44,009 nt of DNA from Actinomycetes bacterium (GCA_023129485.1 JAGMBY010000036.1:1-44009); one strand, 5' to 3'. Positions 32,728 through 41,397 are shown, numbered from the stretch's first letter. The notes: generated from the letters alone by a model not told the origin. Numbers and translations: made by a program.

Positions 32728-33136
32728 AAAATTCATAATACTTATTTTACTCTTTTTATTAATAAAAACTATAAGAATAAGTTTTCAAAAATTAGAATTT
32801 TAACACCTCTTTTTTACTTTGTATTTATTAATATTATACGGAGGCTTTTGTAACCCTGTTTCGAATTGACCAATTAATTTTTGCAGAAATAAAAATAAAT
32901 TAATGAATTTTTCATCCTCAAAAATTTTGCTTACAAAAAATTTGCTTAACCTCACGATAGGATTCTTTCAGCTTTTCTCTCTTCAATTATTTACATATAC
33001 TATTTAATATATATGATGGTTAAAAATAGAATAAATTAGTAATAAAAAATAAAAAAACAAAATGAGTTATTAACAAGTTAAAAAGTGTTAAAATTTTAAA
33101 TAAAATTTAAAAAAATTTTGTAAATAGGGTGAGAAA
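32728..33136. other. AT-rich intergenic region before the HtrA-type protease
   Basis: About 410 bases. On the minus strand a 51-codon frame (32800-32955, GTG start) is open but not recognised. Apart from that and the GGGTGAG-type ribosome site of the next gene I see no structure. There is no evident terminator for the etf operon. Confidence 0.5.
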
Positions 33137-34300
33137 ATGAATGAAATTAATTATAAAAAACAAAGTTCATCGTCAGATTATTTAAAAGGTTGTTTAATAG
33201 CTTTAGCTATTATTTCTATATTAATTATTAGTGTTGGCGTTATATTTGGAGTAGTAATTTTAAAAAGATTTCCAATTGTTTCATCTACTACTCAAATTAC
33301 TAAGGAAGAGACCGTAGAAGAAGTAGAGACTGTAAAGGAGCAAGAAATTATTAAAATCGAGGCAAAGGAAGTAAATCCTGTTGCAGCAGTAGCAAAAAAA
33401 GTTCAACCGAGCGTGGTAAATATTACTGTTGAGATAGTTCAATACGATATTTTTGATCGTGAAGTTCTAGTTCCGGGTATTGGCAGTGGAGTAATTTTTT
33501 CAGAAGATGGTTATATATTAACTAATGACCATGTTGTTGGAGAAGCTGAAAACATTGAAGTGACATTTTTTAATGGTGAAAAAATAAAAGCAGATTTAGT
33601 CGGGACTGAACCACGTGCTGATATTGCTGTGATTAAAGTTGATAGAAAAGACTTAAGGCCAGCAGAATTTATATCTGTTAAAGATATAGAAGTAGGAGAT
33701 TTAGCAGTTGCAATCGGGAGTCCATTTGGATTTCAGCAGACTGTTACTTCAGGAGTAGTCAGCGCACTTGGAAGAGAAATATTAGAATTATATGAATATG
33801 AAGGTAAGGAGTTAGTAGTTGATTTAATTCAGACAGATGCTGCAATAAATATGGGAAACAGTGGAGGTGCTTTGGCTAACATAGAAGGTAAAGTAATGGG
33901 GATTAATACAATAATAGTAAGTCCTACAATGACATATGCTGGATTAGGTTTTGCCATTCCAAGTGATATAGCAACAAATATTGCAAATCAATTAATAAAA
34001 TATGGTAAATCCAGAATACCAATAATTGGTATAAGTATGGGAGATTCAACTGACCCAAATGTTCCTGGGGCATTGGTTTATCAGGTAATTAAAGGACTGC
34101 CCGCTGAAAAAGCAGGAATAAAAGCTGGAGATATTATTACTAAATGTAATGACATTGTATTGAAAGATTTATGGGATTTAAAGGCGGAAATTATTAAACA
34201 CAATGTTGGTGATAAATTGGAATTGGAGATATATAGAGACGGAAAAATTTTTCCAACAACAGTAGAATTAGTAGATGCTCCTCCAGAATATTGGAGATAA
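33137..34300 (+). CDS. HtrA/DegP-type membrane-anchored serine protease with PDZ domain
   Basis: A 387-residue protein. One hydrophobic segment (about 19-42) anchors it, with the rest outside the membrane; a Glu/Val-rich linker follows. The trypsin-like domain has the triad His132 (TNDHVVGE), Asp162 (ADIAVIKV) and Ser242 (NMGNSGGAL). A PDZ domain covers about 290-380 (GALVYQVIKGLPAEKAGIKA, GDIITKCND). Such enzymes degrade or refold damaged exported proteins. It lies 250 bases before a sigma factor gene in the same direction, an arrangement that hints at envelope-stress control, though co-transcription is not shown. Confidence 0.92.
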   Translation: MNEINYKKQSSSSDYLKGCLIALAIISILIISVGVIFGVVILKRFPIVSSTTQITKEETVEEVETVKEQEIIKIEAKEVNPVAAVAKKVQPSVVNITVEIVQYDIFDREVLVPGIGSGVIFSEDGYILTNDHVVGEAENIEVTFFNGEKIKADLVGTEPRADIAVIKVDRKDLRPAEFISVKDIEVGDLAVAIGSPFGFQQTVTSGVVSALGREILELYEYEGKELVVDLIQTDAAINMGNSGGALANIEGKVMGINTIIVSPTMTYAGLGFAIPSDIATNIANQLIKYGKSRIPIIGISMGDSTDPNVPGALVYQVIKGLPAEKAGIKAGDIITKCNDIVLKDLWDLKAEIIKHNVGDKLELEIYRDGKIFPTTVELVDAPPEYWR

Positions 34301-34449
34301 TATTTTTAATTTCAAGAAATTTTTAACTTATAAAATTGATAATAAGACTTTTTATCAGTTGCCCTCCTTTAATGACACAGGTTATAAGAGCGTAATTTAA
34401 AGAATCATCCTTCTATTTAATTTTTTTATATTTATTTATAGATTCTTAT

Positions 34450-34486
34450 ATCCTCTATCAATTATGATAGGGGATTCTGATATAAT
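34450..34486. promoter_or_regulatory. 11-bp palindrome abutting a TATAAT box upstream of the sigma factor gene
   Basis: ATCCTCTATCA (34450-34460) pairs with TGATAGGGGAT (34465-34475) around ATTA, all eleven positions with one G-U. Five bases on is TATAAT (34481-34486), 64 bases before the sigma gene ATG. No good -35 is seen, as expected if an alternative sigma or activator works here; the dyad could be an operator. Confidence 0.45.
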
Positions 34487-34549
34487 AATTTTAAAAATCT
34501 GAAAAGATTAAAAAGACAAATCATATTTGTATTAATAAAAAAAGACAAC

Positions 34550-35170
34550 ATGGATATTTCAGAAAGTAAATCCACTAAAAATAGAAGTGTCAAGTCGTAT
34601 CAAGATTTAAGAGACAAATTTTTAATAGCTCGTGCAAGAAAAGGTGATAATCTTGCATTTGAAGCTATAGTAAATAGATACAAAAATCAGGTATTTACCT
34701 CCGCTTTTTTCATAATGGGAAACAGCCATGATGCTTCAGATGCTGCACAAGAGGTATTTTTAAAAATTTACAAATCACTTCATAAATTCGGTGGGAGATC
34801 CAAATTTTCTACCTGGCTTTTTAGAGTAACTACAAATACCTGTATTGATCTTATAAGAAAGAGAAAAAGAATTACTCATAAAACAAAAGAATTGGATTTG
34901 GAGAAAGATAAAAAATTTTCAGATCGCTTAAATATTGAAAGATTCTCGTCTGTTGAGAGTGAATTTTTAAGAAGTGAGGATATGAAAAGAATTATTGAAA
35001 GCATTATCTCATTACCAGTTAAATACAGAGTTCCTATAGTATTGAGGGATATCTATGGATATTCCTATAGGGAAATAGCAAAATATCTAAAGCAACCTTT
35101 AGGAACCTTAAAATGTAATATCTTCAGAGGTCGCAGGATACTAAGAGACACTATATACAGAAAAACATAG
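34550..35170 (+). CDS. ECF-type RNA polymerase sigma factor
   Basis: A 206-residue sigma factor with only regions 2 and 4. Region 2 spans about 30-105 (FEAIVNRYKNQVFTSAFFIM, DAAQEVFLKIYKSL, KFSTWLFRVTTNTCIDLIRK); region 4 spans about 145-200 (LPVKYRVPIVLRDIYGYSYR, EIAKYLKQPLGTLK). An N-terminal extension of about 28 Ser/Lys-rich residues precedes region 2. No anti-sigma gene is adjacent, but a zf-HC2 protein of the anti-sigma type is encoded 4.4 kb downstream on the same strand. A protease gene lies upstream and a palindrome sits at its promoter. Confidence 0.9.
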   Translation: MDISESKSTKNRSVKSYQDLRDKFLIARARKGDNLAFEAIVNRYKNQVFTSAFFIMGNSHDASDAAQEVFLKIYKSLHKFGGRSKFSTWLFRVTTNTCIDLIRKRKRITHKTKELDLEKDKKFSDRLNIERFSSVESEFLRSEDMKRIIESIISLPVKYRVPIVLRDIYGYSYREIAKYLKQPLGTLKCNIFRGRRILRDTIYRKT

Positions 35171-35298
35171 AATATTAATTTTTCTATATTAATTTAAGTG
35201 GAATAAAAATGATAATCCGTTTTCTTTAATTAGTAATATAAAATTATTGACATTAAACATATTTAGTAGTATTTTTTTAAATACAATTAAATATTAAG

Positions 35299-35455
35299 CA
35301 TTCAAGAAGTCTTAAAAGTTAAGAGGGAAATCGGTGAAAATCCGATGTGGTCCCGCCACTGTAACTGGGTTACTTTTTAAAATATGCCACTGAACTATAT
35401 GTTTGGGAAGGCTTAAAAAGTGTAAGACCAGAAGTCAGGATACCTCGCTTGAATG
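35299..35455 (+). ncRNA. Cobalamin riboswitch
   Basis: The closing stem is CATTCAAG (35299-35306) with CTTGAATG (35448-35455). Inside are AGAGGGAAATCGGTG, GTCCCGCCACTGTAA, GCCACTG and the B12-box-like AAGTCAGGATACCTCG, in the order of the cobalamin aptamer. It stands in the leader of the btuF-btuC-btuD genes and should turn them off when adenosylcobalamin or a related form is bound, by way of the terminator just downstream. Confidence 0.95.
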
Positions 35456-35460
35456 TTTAA

Positions 35461-35496
35461 ATTACTACTCTTCGAGGAAAGAGAGGTGATTTTTTT
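35461..35496 (+). terminator. Riboswitch-controlled intrinsic terminator
   Basis: ATTACTACTCTT pairs with AAGAGAGGTGAT (two G-U pairs and one mismatch) around CGAGGA, then runs into seven T's. The loop CGAGG (35473-35477) is complementary to CCTCG (35443-35447) at the 3' edge of the aptamer, which gives a plausible antiterminator that ligand binding would break. Confidence 0.8.
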
Positions 35497-35577
35497 ATGG
35501 AAAAAATCTTTTTATAAATTTTAATGGTAATTTTAATTATTAAAGATTTTAAATCTATGATTATAAGGAGAGAATAA

Positions 35578-36663
35578 ATGGTAAACTTAAATAATTCAAA
35601 AGATAAAATTAAGTTCAATCTATTTAAAATTGGTTTGAAAGAAAGTTTGAAAACTCTAACTACAATAATAACTATTTTTGCTGTTTTTAGCACACTATTA
35701 TTTGGATGTAAGCCAAGGACTGCGGTAATTGAAAAGCCTACTGAGATTATTGAGGAAGCAACAGAACCTGCAACTGAAGAAGCTACAACTGAAGGGCCAA
35801 CAACTGAAACAGTCGAGGAAGAAACATTTAAAATAGAATATCCAATAACAGTTACAGATGATATAGATAAAGAAGTTAGTTTAACAGAAGAACCTGATAA
35901 AATAATATCCTTAGCCCCTGGAAATACAGAGATACTATTTACTCTCGGCTTAGGAGAAAAGGTAGTTGGTGTAGATAATTTTAGTAATTATCCTGAGGAA
36001 GCTGAATCTATTGAAAAGATTGGGGATGCATTTAATTTGAATATGGAAAAAATCATTGAACTTGAACCAGATTTAATTCTAACATTAAAAGGTAATGAAG
36101 AAGAAATTAATGAATTTTTAAACCAGGGAATTGCCGTTTACACTTTAGATGCGAATAATATGGATAATGTTTTAGAAGATATCAGTGAGATTGGTAAATT
36201 AACAAATAGTTTTGATAGAGCAAAAAAATTAGTTTCTGAAATGCAAGAAAAAATAGATGAGATAAAAAGCTTGATAGCTGATGTATCAGAGGAGGATAAG
36301 CCAAAAGTATTTTATATGGTTGGAAATGAGCCAATATGGTCTACTGGAAGTGGAACTTTTATAAATGACTTAATTGAGCGAGCTAATGGAATTAATATAG
36401 TTGCTTCCGATGGCTTAGAAGGTTGGCTCGTATATAGTTTAGAGAAATTAATAGAGCATAATCCAGATGTGATTATTGCTCCAAAATCTTTAGCTCCAAC
36501 TCCAGAAACCATAACAAATGATGAAAGACTTTCTTCAATCAAGGCTGTTTTAGAAAATAGAGTAGTTATTGTGGATGATGATCCAGTACAAAAAATTGGA
36601 CCTAGGATAGTCGAGGGGTTCCTACAAATTGCACAAGCACTATATCCTGATATTGAATTTTAA
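35578..36663 (+). CDS. btuF: Cobalamin/corrinoid-binding lipoprotein (BtuF-like)
   Basis: A 361-residue exported lipoprotein. A hydrophobic signal (about 27-43) ends in STLLFGC, giving lipidated Cys44; a Thr/Glu-rich linker covers about 50-82. The ligand-binding part begins YPITVTDDIDKEVSLTEEPD and has IISLAPGNTEILFTLGLGEKVVGV, LEPDLILTL and HNPDVIIAPKSL, the class III (BtuF/FhuD) periplasmic-binding fold. The cobalamin riboswitch upstream identifies the ligand as B12 or a precursor and not an iron siderophore. The N-terminal region before the signal is long and Lys-rich, so a later start is possible. AAGGAGAG precedes the ATG. Confidence 0.9.
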   Translation: MVNLNNSKDKIKFNLFKIGLKESLKTLTTIITIFAVFSTLLFGCKPRTAVIEKPTEIIEEATEPATEEATTEGPTTETVEEETFKIEYPITVTDDIDKEVSLTEEPDKIISLAPGNTEILFTLGLGEKVVGVDNFSNYPEEAESIEKIGDAFNLNMEKIIELEPDLILTLKGNEEEINEFLNQGIAVYTLDANNMDNVLEDISEIGKLTNSFDRAKKLVSEMQEKIDEIKSLIADVSEEDKPKVFYMVGNEPIWSTGSGTFINDLIERANGINIVASDGLEGWLVYSLEKLIEHNPDVIIAPKSLAPTPETITNDERLSSIKAVLENRVVIVDDDPVQKIGPRIVEGFLQIAQALYPDIEF

Positions 36664-36734
36664 AAAATCAATTAATATTATAAAAGTATAAAAATGATAT
36701 CATAAAATTTAGCTATATTTCCATAAAGAATAAC

Positions 36735-37784
36735 TTGGAAAAAAAGAAAAAGCTTCTAAAATATATAATTTTTTTAATTATACTTTTAACATTAGCAATT
36801 TTTATTGCTACTTGTGTCGGTTCTGCCAATATTCAACCGAAGGAAATATTTACTATTTTAATCAAAAATATTCCATTTTTTGGAAGTAATTTAGCAATAA
36901 AACAAGTAGTTTCTCCCAAAAATGAAACAATAATTTGTCAAATAAGACTTCCAAGAATTATTTCATCAGTTATTGTTGGATTTGTATTGGCAGCTGCTGG
37001 AGTAATATATCAGGGTATATTTAGAAACCCTATGGCAGATCCTTATATAATTGGTGTTTCATCAGGGGCATCACTTGGAGCAACTATAGCATTTATTTTA
37101 GGTTTAGGAACTGGATTTCTTGGAATATCTACTGTTTCAATAATGGCTTTTATATGTGCTATAGTTACTGTTTTCATTGTTTATCAATTATCTAAAATGG
37201 GAGAGAGGGTCCCCATAAGTAATCTTATTTTAGCTGGATTTGCTATTGGCGCTTTACTTAATTCTATGGTCTATTTTCTCTTGATAGCCAAAACAGATGA
37301 TATGCAAAGGATTATTTTCTGGATGTTAGGAGGATTTACAACAGCAAGTTGGGATAAGATAAAGATTCTCACAATACCAATAGTTTTAACTTTTATTATT
37401 ATCTTCTTCTATTTAAGAGAACTTAATATTTTAACTTTAGGAGACAAAAGAGCAACCCAATTAGGGGTTAATATAGAAAAGATAAAAAGAATTTTATTAA
37501 TTTTAGCTTCAATATTAGCCTCATTAGGTGTGGCAATTGGGGGATTAATAGCATTTATTGGGCTAATTACACCTCACATAATGAGATTAATTGTTGGTTC
37601 AGATAATAGGATTTTATATCCAACATCAGCTCTAACTGGTTCCCTAATTTTAATTTTTTCTGATACTATTGCAAGGACTATAACATCACCGAGAGAGATT
37701 CCAGTAGGAATTATCACTGCAGCAATAGGTGCTCCATATTTCCTATATCTTATGAAAACTAAGGGGAGAGAGATTTTTAAATAA
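36735..37784 (+). CDS. btuC: FecCD-family permease (BtuC-like)
   Basis: A 349-residue membrane protein with about ten hydrophobic helices. Family marks are QIRLPRIISSVIVGFVLAAA, YQGIFRNPMADPYIIGVSSG, LGGFTTASWDKI, GLITPHIMRLIVG and the end stretch REIPVGIITAAIGAPYFLYL. It forms the channel of the corrinoid importer. Translation begins at TTG (36735) directly before the Lys-rich first helix; no ATG is suitably placed and the ribosome site is weak. It follows btuF by 71 bases. A 190-base gap with repeat copy E and an inverted repeat lies before the ATPase gene. Confidence 0.92.
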   Translation: MEKKKKLLKYIIFLIILLTLAIFIATCVGSANIQPKEIFTILIKNIPFFGSNLAIKQVVSPKNETIICQIRLPRIISSVIVGFVLAAAGVIYQGIFRNPMADPYIIGVSSGASLGATIAFILGLGTGFLGISTVSIMAFICAIVTVFIVYQLSKMGERVPISNLILAGFAIGALLNSMVYFLLIAKTDDMQRIIFWMLGGFTTASWDKIKILTIPIVLTFIIIFFYLRELNILTLGDKRATQLGVNIEKIKRILLILASILASLGVAIGGLIAFIGLITPHIMRLIVGSDNRILYPTSALTGSLILIFSDTIARTITSPREIPVGIITAAIGAPYFLYLMKTKGREIFK

Positions 37785-37790
37785 AATATG

Positions 37791-37858
37791 TTGTCATTCT
37801 AAGAAACCTTTAGAGCCTGCCCTCGAGCAAAGCGAAGGGTTGCGAAGAATCTTATTGT
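37791..37858. repeat. Interspersed repeat, copy E (between btuC and btuD)
   Basis: It begins TTGTCATTCTAAGAAACC and closes GAGCAAAGCGAAGGGTTGCG followed by AAGAATCTTATTG, matching the family ends TGTCATTCT and GCGAAGAATCT. Confidence 0.7.
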
Positions 37859-37879
37859 GAAGAAAATTAATAATTTTGA

Positions 37880-37929
37880 GCTTTGGGTATACTTTCTTGA
37901 CTGAAAATGTCTTCGAAAGTATACCACAA
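37880..37929. repeat. Inverted repeat GGTATACTTTC / GAAAGTATACC
   Basis: CTTTGGGTATACTTTC and GAAAGTATACCACAAAG face each other over an 18-base loop. The inner 11 bases match exactly, and CTTTG/CAAAG extends the stem with one bulge. It differs from the TGTCATTCT family. It may be a miniature transposable element, or an RNA hairpin that adjusts btuD expression. Confidence 0.6.
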
Positions 37930-37973
37930 AGCAATATAAAAAATTGAAAGACAAGAAAGATTTTTAAATAAGA

Positions 37974-39227
37974 ATGGAAAAATCGGATTTGATTTTAAAA
38001 AATATAGATTTTTCATATGATGGTTTATCTGTTATTCAAGATGTAAGCTTCACGGTTAGACCTGGAGAAATATTAGGAATTATTGGTCCTAATGGTTCAG
38101 GAAAAACCACCCTTTTAAACATAATTTGTGGGCTTTTAAAGCCAAATTCTGGAGATATTTTTATTCAGGATAAAAATATAAAAGAAATTCCTAGAAAAGA
38201 GCTTTATCAAATATTAGCTATCGTTCCTCAAGACAGTATTACAAGTTTCAATTACACAGTTTTGGACATCGTTTTAATGGGTAGAACCCCATATTTAAAG
38301 GGTAGCTTTTGGGAGAGGGAAATTGATTATGAAATTGCAATTAACTCCATTAAAGATATAGGAATATACAATCTTAAAGACAAATATGTTTCTCAGTTAT
38401 CGGGTGGAGAAAGACAAAAAGTTACAATTGCTCAGGCTCTTTCTCAACAACCTAAAATTCTTCTTCTTGATGAACCTACAACACATTTAGATATAAATTC
38501 TAAGTTGGAGATAATGAATCTTATCACAAGATTAAACAAAGAACAGAAAATTACAGTAATAACTATATTTCATGATATAAATTTAGCAGCATCTTTCTGT
38601 CCAAGAATATTAATTCTTTCTAAAGGAAGGATTTTTGCTAAGGGGAATACTGAGGATGTTCTTACCTCTCAAAATTTAGAAGGTGCTTATAATATACCTG
38701 TGGTGGTGAAAAAGAATCCAATTACAAACAGGATATACACAACTCCAATAAATAGAGGATTTCTCAAAACAAAATTAGCTAAAAGAAGATTGCATCTAAT
38801 ATGTGGTGGCGGAAGTGGTTCATTAATAATGAGCAGTTTAAAGGTTTATGGTTTTCTTGTTTCATGTGGAGTTTTAAATGTGATGGATACTGATTATGAG
38901 ACTGCAAAAGCTCTTGAAATTCCAATTGTTTCAGAAGCCCCCTTTTCACAAATAAGTAATGATACATATAAAGAAAATATAGAAATGATTAAATCTTCTG
39001 AAATTTTAGTACTCGCAAATGTAGAATTTGGTTATGGAAATTTATCAAACTTAAAAGCTATTGAGCAAGCTCTTGATATTGGGAAAAAAGTAATGATTTT
39101 ACAAGAAACCTCAATTACTGAGCGTGATTATACTGAAGGAAAGGCTACTGAGATTTATAAAAGAATTATAGAAAAGGGAGCAATTTTAGTCCATAATGTG
39201 GAAGAACTATTCAGATTTTTATATTAA
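37974..39227 (+). CDS. btuD: Corrinoid ABC importer ATPase with extra C-terminal domain (BtuD-like)
   Basis: A 417-residue protein, longer than the usual 250-270 of this ATPase family. Residues 1-250 are the ABC domain: Walker A GPNGSGKTT (38-46), signature QLSGGERQK (141-149), Walker B ILLLDEPTTHLD and the switch His in TIFHDINLAA. Residues about 272-417 form a separate Rossmann-like module (HLICGGGSGSLIMSSLKVYG, NVMDTDYETAKALEIPIVSE, KVMILQETSITERDYTEGKA). A similar extension occurs, to my knowledge, in some archaeal BtuD proteins; its role is unknown, perhaps in handling the imported corrinoid. It completes the riboswitch-controlled uptake set. Confidence 0.88.
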   Translation: MEKSDLILKNIDFSYDGLSVIQDVSFTVRPGEILGIIGPNGSGKTTLLNIICGLLKPNSGDIFIQDKNIKEIPRKELYQILAIVPQDSITSFNYTVLDIVLMGRTPYLKGSFWEREIDYEIAINSIKDIGIYNLKDKYVSQLSGGERQKVTIAQALSQQPKILLLDEPTTHLDINSKLEIMNLITRLNKEQKITVITIFHDINLAASFCPRILILSKGRIFAKGNTEDVLTSQNLEGAYNIPVVVKKNPITNRIYTTPINRGFLKTKLAKRRLHLICGGGSGSLIMSSLKVYGFLVSCGVLNVMDTDYETAKALEIPIVSEAPFSQISNDTYKENIEMIKSSEILVLANVEFGYGNLSNLKAIEQALDIGKKVMILQETSITERDYTEGKATEIYKRIIEKGAILVHNVEELFRFLY

Positions 39228-39531
39228 TTTTCAAACCCATTTATTAGAATAATTTTAATTCCTTTAATATAATTATGCTATTTAAATTATTATATTAATT
39301 CCAAACTCGAATTTCATTTTTAGATTTATTTAATATCTATTATGAAACATACTCGATTTATACTTCGTCAAATTTCTGCTAATATGAAAATATTTTAATT
39401 AAGCTAAATAAGAATTTAAAACTTATTATTAGATTACTAAAAGAGAAAAATAAAGTGTTAATTCAAATCATTAACAATAATTTAACTTATTAGCAATATA
39501 TTTAATTTATTTTAAAATTAAGGAATTTTAA
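39228..39531. other. AT-rich intergenic region
   Basis: About 300 bases between the corrinoid ATPase and the zf-HC2 gene. I see no hairpin followed by T's, no repeat copy and no reading frame worth noting. Confidence 0.5.
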
Positions 39532-39984
39532 ATGAAATGTTTTGAGGTAGATAAATACTTGCCAGCTTTTTTAGAAAAAGAACTTGAATTATCTATCAGG
39601 CAGGAAGTTAAGAATCATTTAGATGTCTGTGAAGAATGCAGAAATAAGCTAAATTGTCTTGAAAAAACTCTACTTGAGATGGATAGTTTAAAAGATACCA
39701 TTTTTAAAGCTCCCTATTTCTTCACTGGTGGAGTAATGGGGAGTATAAGTAAATTTGGTAAGAAGAAATTCTATACTCCTGCTCTTGCAAAAACAACAGA
39801 AATTTTAGAGGAACTTATAAAAACTCCTGGAAGAAGGATTGCATTAAGTGCATTTTTAGTTGGGGCAGCTTTACTTATTAGAAATCAAACAAAAAATGTT
39901 AGAAAAAAAATAAAGACTTCAAAAAAAGTTTCAGATGGAAAAATTAGTAAAGAGACAAAAACTCTCCATAAATTTGCTTCATAA
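39532..39984 (+). CDS. zf-HC2 zinc-finger protein, probable anti-sigma factor
   Basis: A 150-residue protein. The N-terminus has the anti-sigma zinc-finger pattern: Cys3, then His29, Cys33 and Cys36 (NHLDVCEECRN). A short hydrophobic segment (about 104-118, IALSAFLVGAALLI) may cross the membrane, followed by a Lys-rich tail. Proteins of this type hold ECF sigma factors inactive at the membrane. The nearest sigma gene lies 4.4 kb upstream, not adjacent as usual, so pairing is a guess. AAGGAA precedes the ATG. Confidence 0.7.
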   Translation: MKCFEVDKYLPAFLEKELELSIRQEVKNHLDVCEECRNKLNCLEKTLLEMDSLKDTIFKAPYFFTGGVMGSISKFGKKKFYTPALAKTTEILEELIKTPGRRIALSAFLVGAALLIRNQTKNVRKKIKTSKKVSDGKISKETKTLHKFAS

Positions 39985-39989
39985 ATAAA

Positions 39990-40015
39990 AATCTTATATC
40001 TATGATTTTAAGATT
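39990..40015. terminator. Possible shared terminator between convergent genes
   Basis: AATCTTA and TAAGATT form a 7-bp stem over a 12-base loop in the 55 bases between the zf-HC2 gene and the MBL-fold gene. The stem is A/T-rich and the T-runs are poor, so support is weak. Confidence 0.3.
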
Positions 40016-40039
40016 ATCTATTTGTTCTTATTTAGGTGC

Positions 40040-40687
40040 TTATTTTGCCGGTTTTAAGACGATGATTTCTGTAATTACTGGAAGCTCTTTCTTCGTGAGT
40101 TCTATTTCACTTGAATCTAATTCCTTTACATTTTCCTTTCCAAAAATAAAAGGTTTTACATCCGAAATGGGAAAATCAAGTTTTGGAGTCTTAAAGTGCA
40201 TAGGGATTATTATTTTTGGATTTATTTTTTTACAAAACTCTGTTGCTTGATTTGCATCTATCGTATATGTTCCCCCAACAGGAATTAATAGTACATCTAC
40301 TTCACCAATTTCTTTAATTTTATTTTCGGATAAAAGATGTCCCAAATCTCCTAAATGACAGATTTTTATATCATCAATGTCAAAACAAAATATTGTGTTT
40401 TCACCTCTAAGCCTTCCATTTCTATCATCATGAAAAGAAGCAAATCCTTTGAAAGTAAAATGCTCTTTTTGATGTGTTCCAACCCCCCTGATAATTACTG
40501 GATTTCCTCTGATACTATCTGTATAGTTATGATCAGAATGTTCATGACTAATAGTTACATAATCAGCATCTTCAGTTATAGAACTATATTTAATTCCTCC
40601 GCCAGACTGATAAGGATCAGTAATAATTCTTATATTAGCATTTGAGGTAATTAAAAAAGCTGCGTGTCCTAACCATTTAATTTTCAT
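40040..40687 (-). CDS. MBL-fold metal-dependent hydrolase (UPF0173/YtkL-like)
   Basis: A 215-residue protein of the metallo-beta-lactamase fold. It opens MKIKWLGHAAFLI, typical of the L-ascorbate-6-phosphate lactonase-like (UlaG/UPF0173) branch. The metal motif is SHEHSDHNYTD (His49, His51, Asp53, His54), with ICHLGDLGHLL and IPMHFKTPK for the remaining ligands. It is soluble and small. The substrate is unknown. ATG at 40687 has a GGGAGAAG site. It converges with the zf-HC2 gene and is followed upstream by the nitroreductase on the same strand after about 150 bases. Confidence 0.85.
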   Translation of the reverse strand: MKIKWLGHAAFLITSNANIRIITDPYQSGGGIKYSSITEDADYVTISHEHSDHNYTDSIRGNPVIIRGVGTHQKEHFTFKGFASFHDDRNGRLRGENTIFCFDIDDIKICHLGDLGHLLSENKIKEIGEVDVLLIPVGGTYTIDANQATEFCKKINPKIIIPMHFKTPKLDFPISDVKPFIFGKENVKELDSSEIELTKKELPVITEIIVLKPAK

Positions 40688-40834
40688 TTCTTCTCCCTAA
40701 ATATTAATTTTTCTAAATCTCCTTTAAATCTTCTATTATTCTGATTATTAATTATACTGATTATATCCTTTTGTTATTTGTTTCAAAATCTATTTATTAT
40801 TGGTTTATTTAATCTTTAAAGATACCCTCATATT

Positions 40835-41344
40835 TTACCCTTTTATTATTAACTCCTCTAAAGGGATTCTTCTACTCTCTTTCTTTTCTTGTGGCATTTT
40901 TCCTAATGTTATAAGAGCCATTAATTCAAGGTTTCCTGGAAGATTTAAAAACTTCTCAACTTTTTCATGTCTATTTACAATTTCCCCTATCCAGCAAGTA
41001 CCAATTTCAAGCTCATGTGCTGCAAGTAGAATATTTTGTATACATGCTCCTATTGATTGGATGCTTTTGATTCTATCACCTTGAAAATTTTTATCCAAAA
41101 ATATCAATATATTGACTTTTGACTTTCTCAGGATGTTAGCATATTTTGTGAATTGACATAAATCTTCAATTCTTTGAGCATCCTTCATTATTATAAATCT
41201 CCAGGGTTGAAGATTTTTAGCAGAAGGTGCCCATCTACCTGCTTCCAAAATCTGATTTATCTCCTCATCTTTAATTTGTTCATCAGTATAATTTCTTATA
41301 CTTCTTCTATTAAGTATTGCATTAAAAACTGGATATTCTTTCAT
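40835..41344 (-). CDS. Nitroreductase-family flavoprotein (second copy)
   Basis: A 169-residue FMN enzyme of the short nitroreductase type: AILNRRSIRNYTDEQIKDEE at the N-terminus, AGRWAPSAKNLQPWRFIIMK for the flavin loop, AAHELEIGTCWIGEI and MALITLGKMPQEKKESRRIP near the end. It shares only the family motifs with the gene at 3383-3994 and is shorter, so they are not a recent duplication. An AAAGGAGC site lies upstream of the ATG. Substrate unknown. Confidence 0.87.
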   Translation of the reverse strand: MKEYPVFNAILNRRSIRNYTDEQIKDEEINQILEAGRWAPSAKNLQPWRFIIMKDAQRIEDLCQFTKYANILRKSKVNILIFLDKNFQGDRIKSIQSIGACIQNILLAAHELEIGTCWIGEIVNRHEKVEKFLNLPGNLELMALITLGKMPQEKKESRRIPLEELIIKG

Positions 41345-41397
41345 GTTTGCTCCTTTAATTTAAAAGCTTTAATTTGGTAAGAGCTAAGTAAATCTTG

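Noticed and set aside
32851-32890. Possible tRNA T-arm (TTTCGAATTGACC)
   Set aside because: No acceptor stem, D-arm or anticodon arm can be fitted around it.
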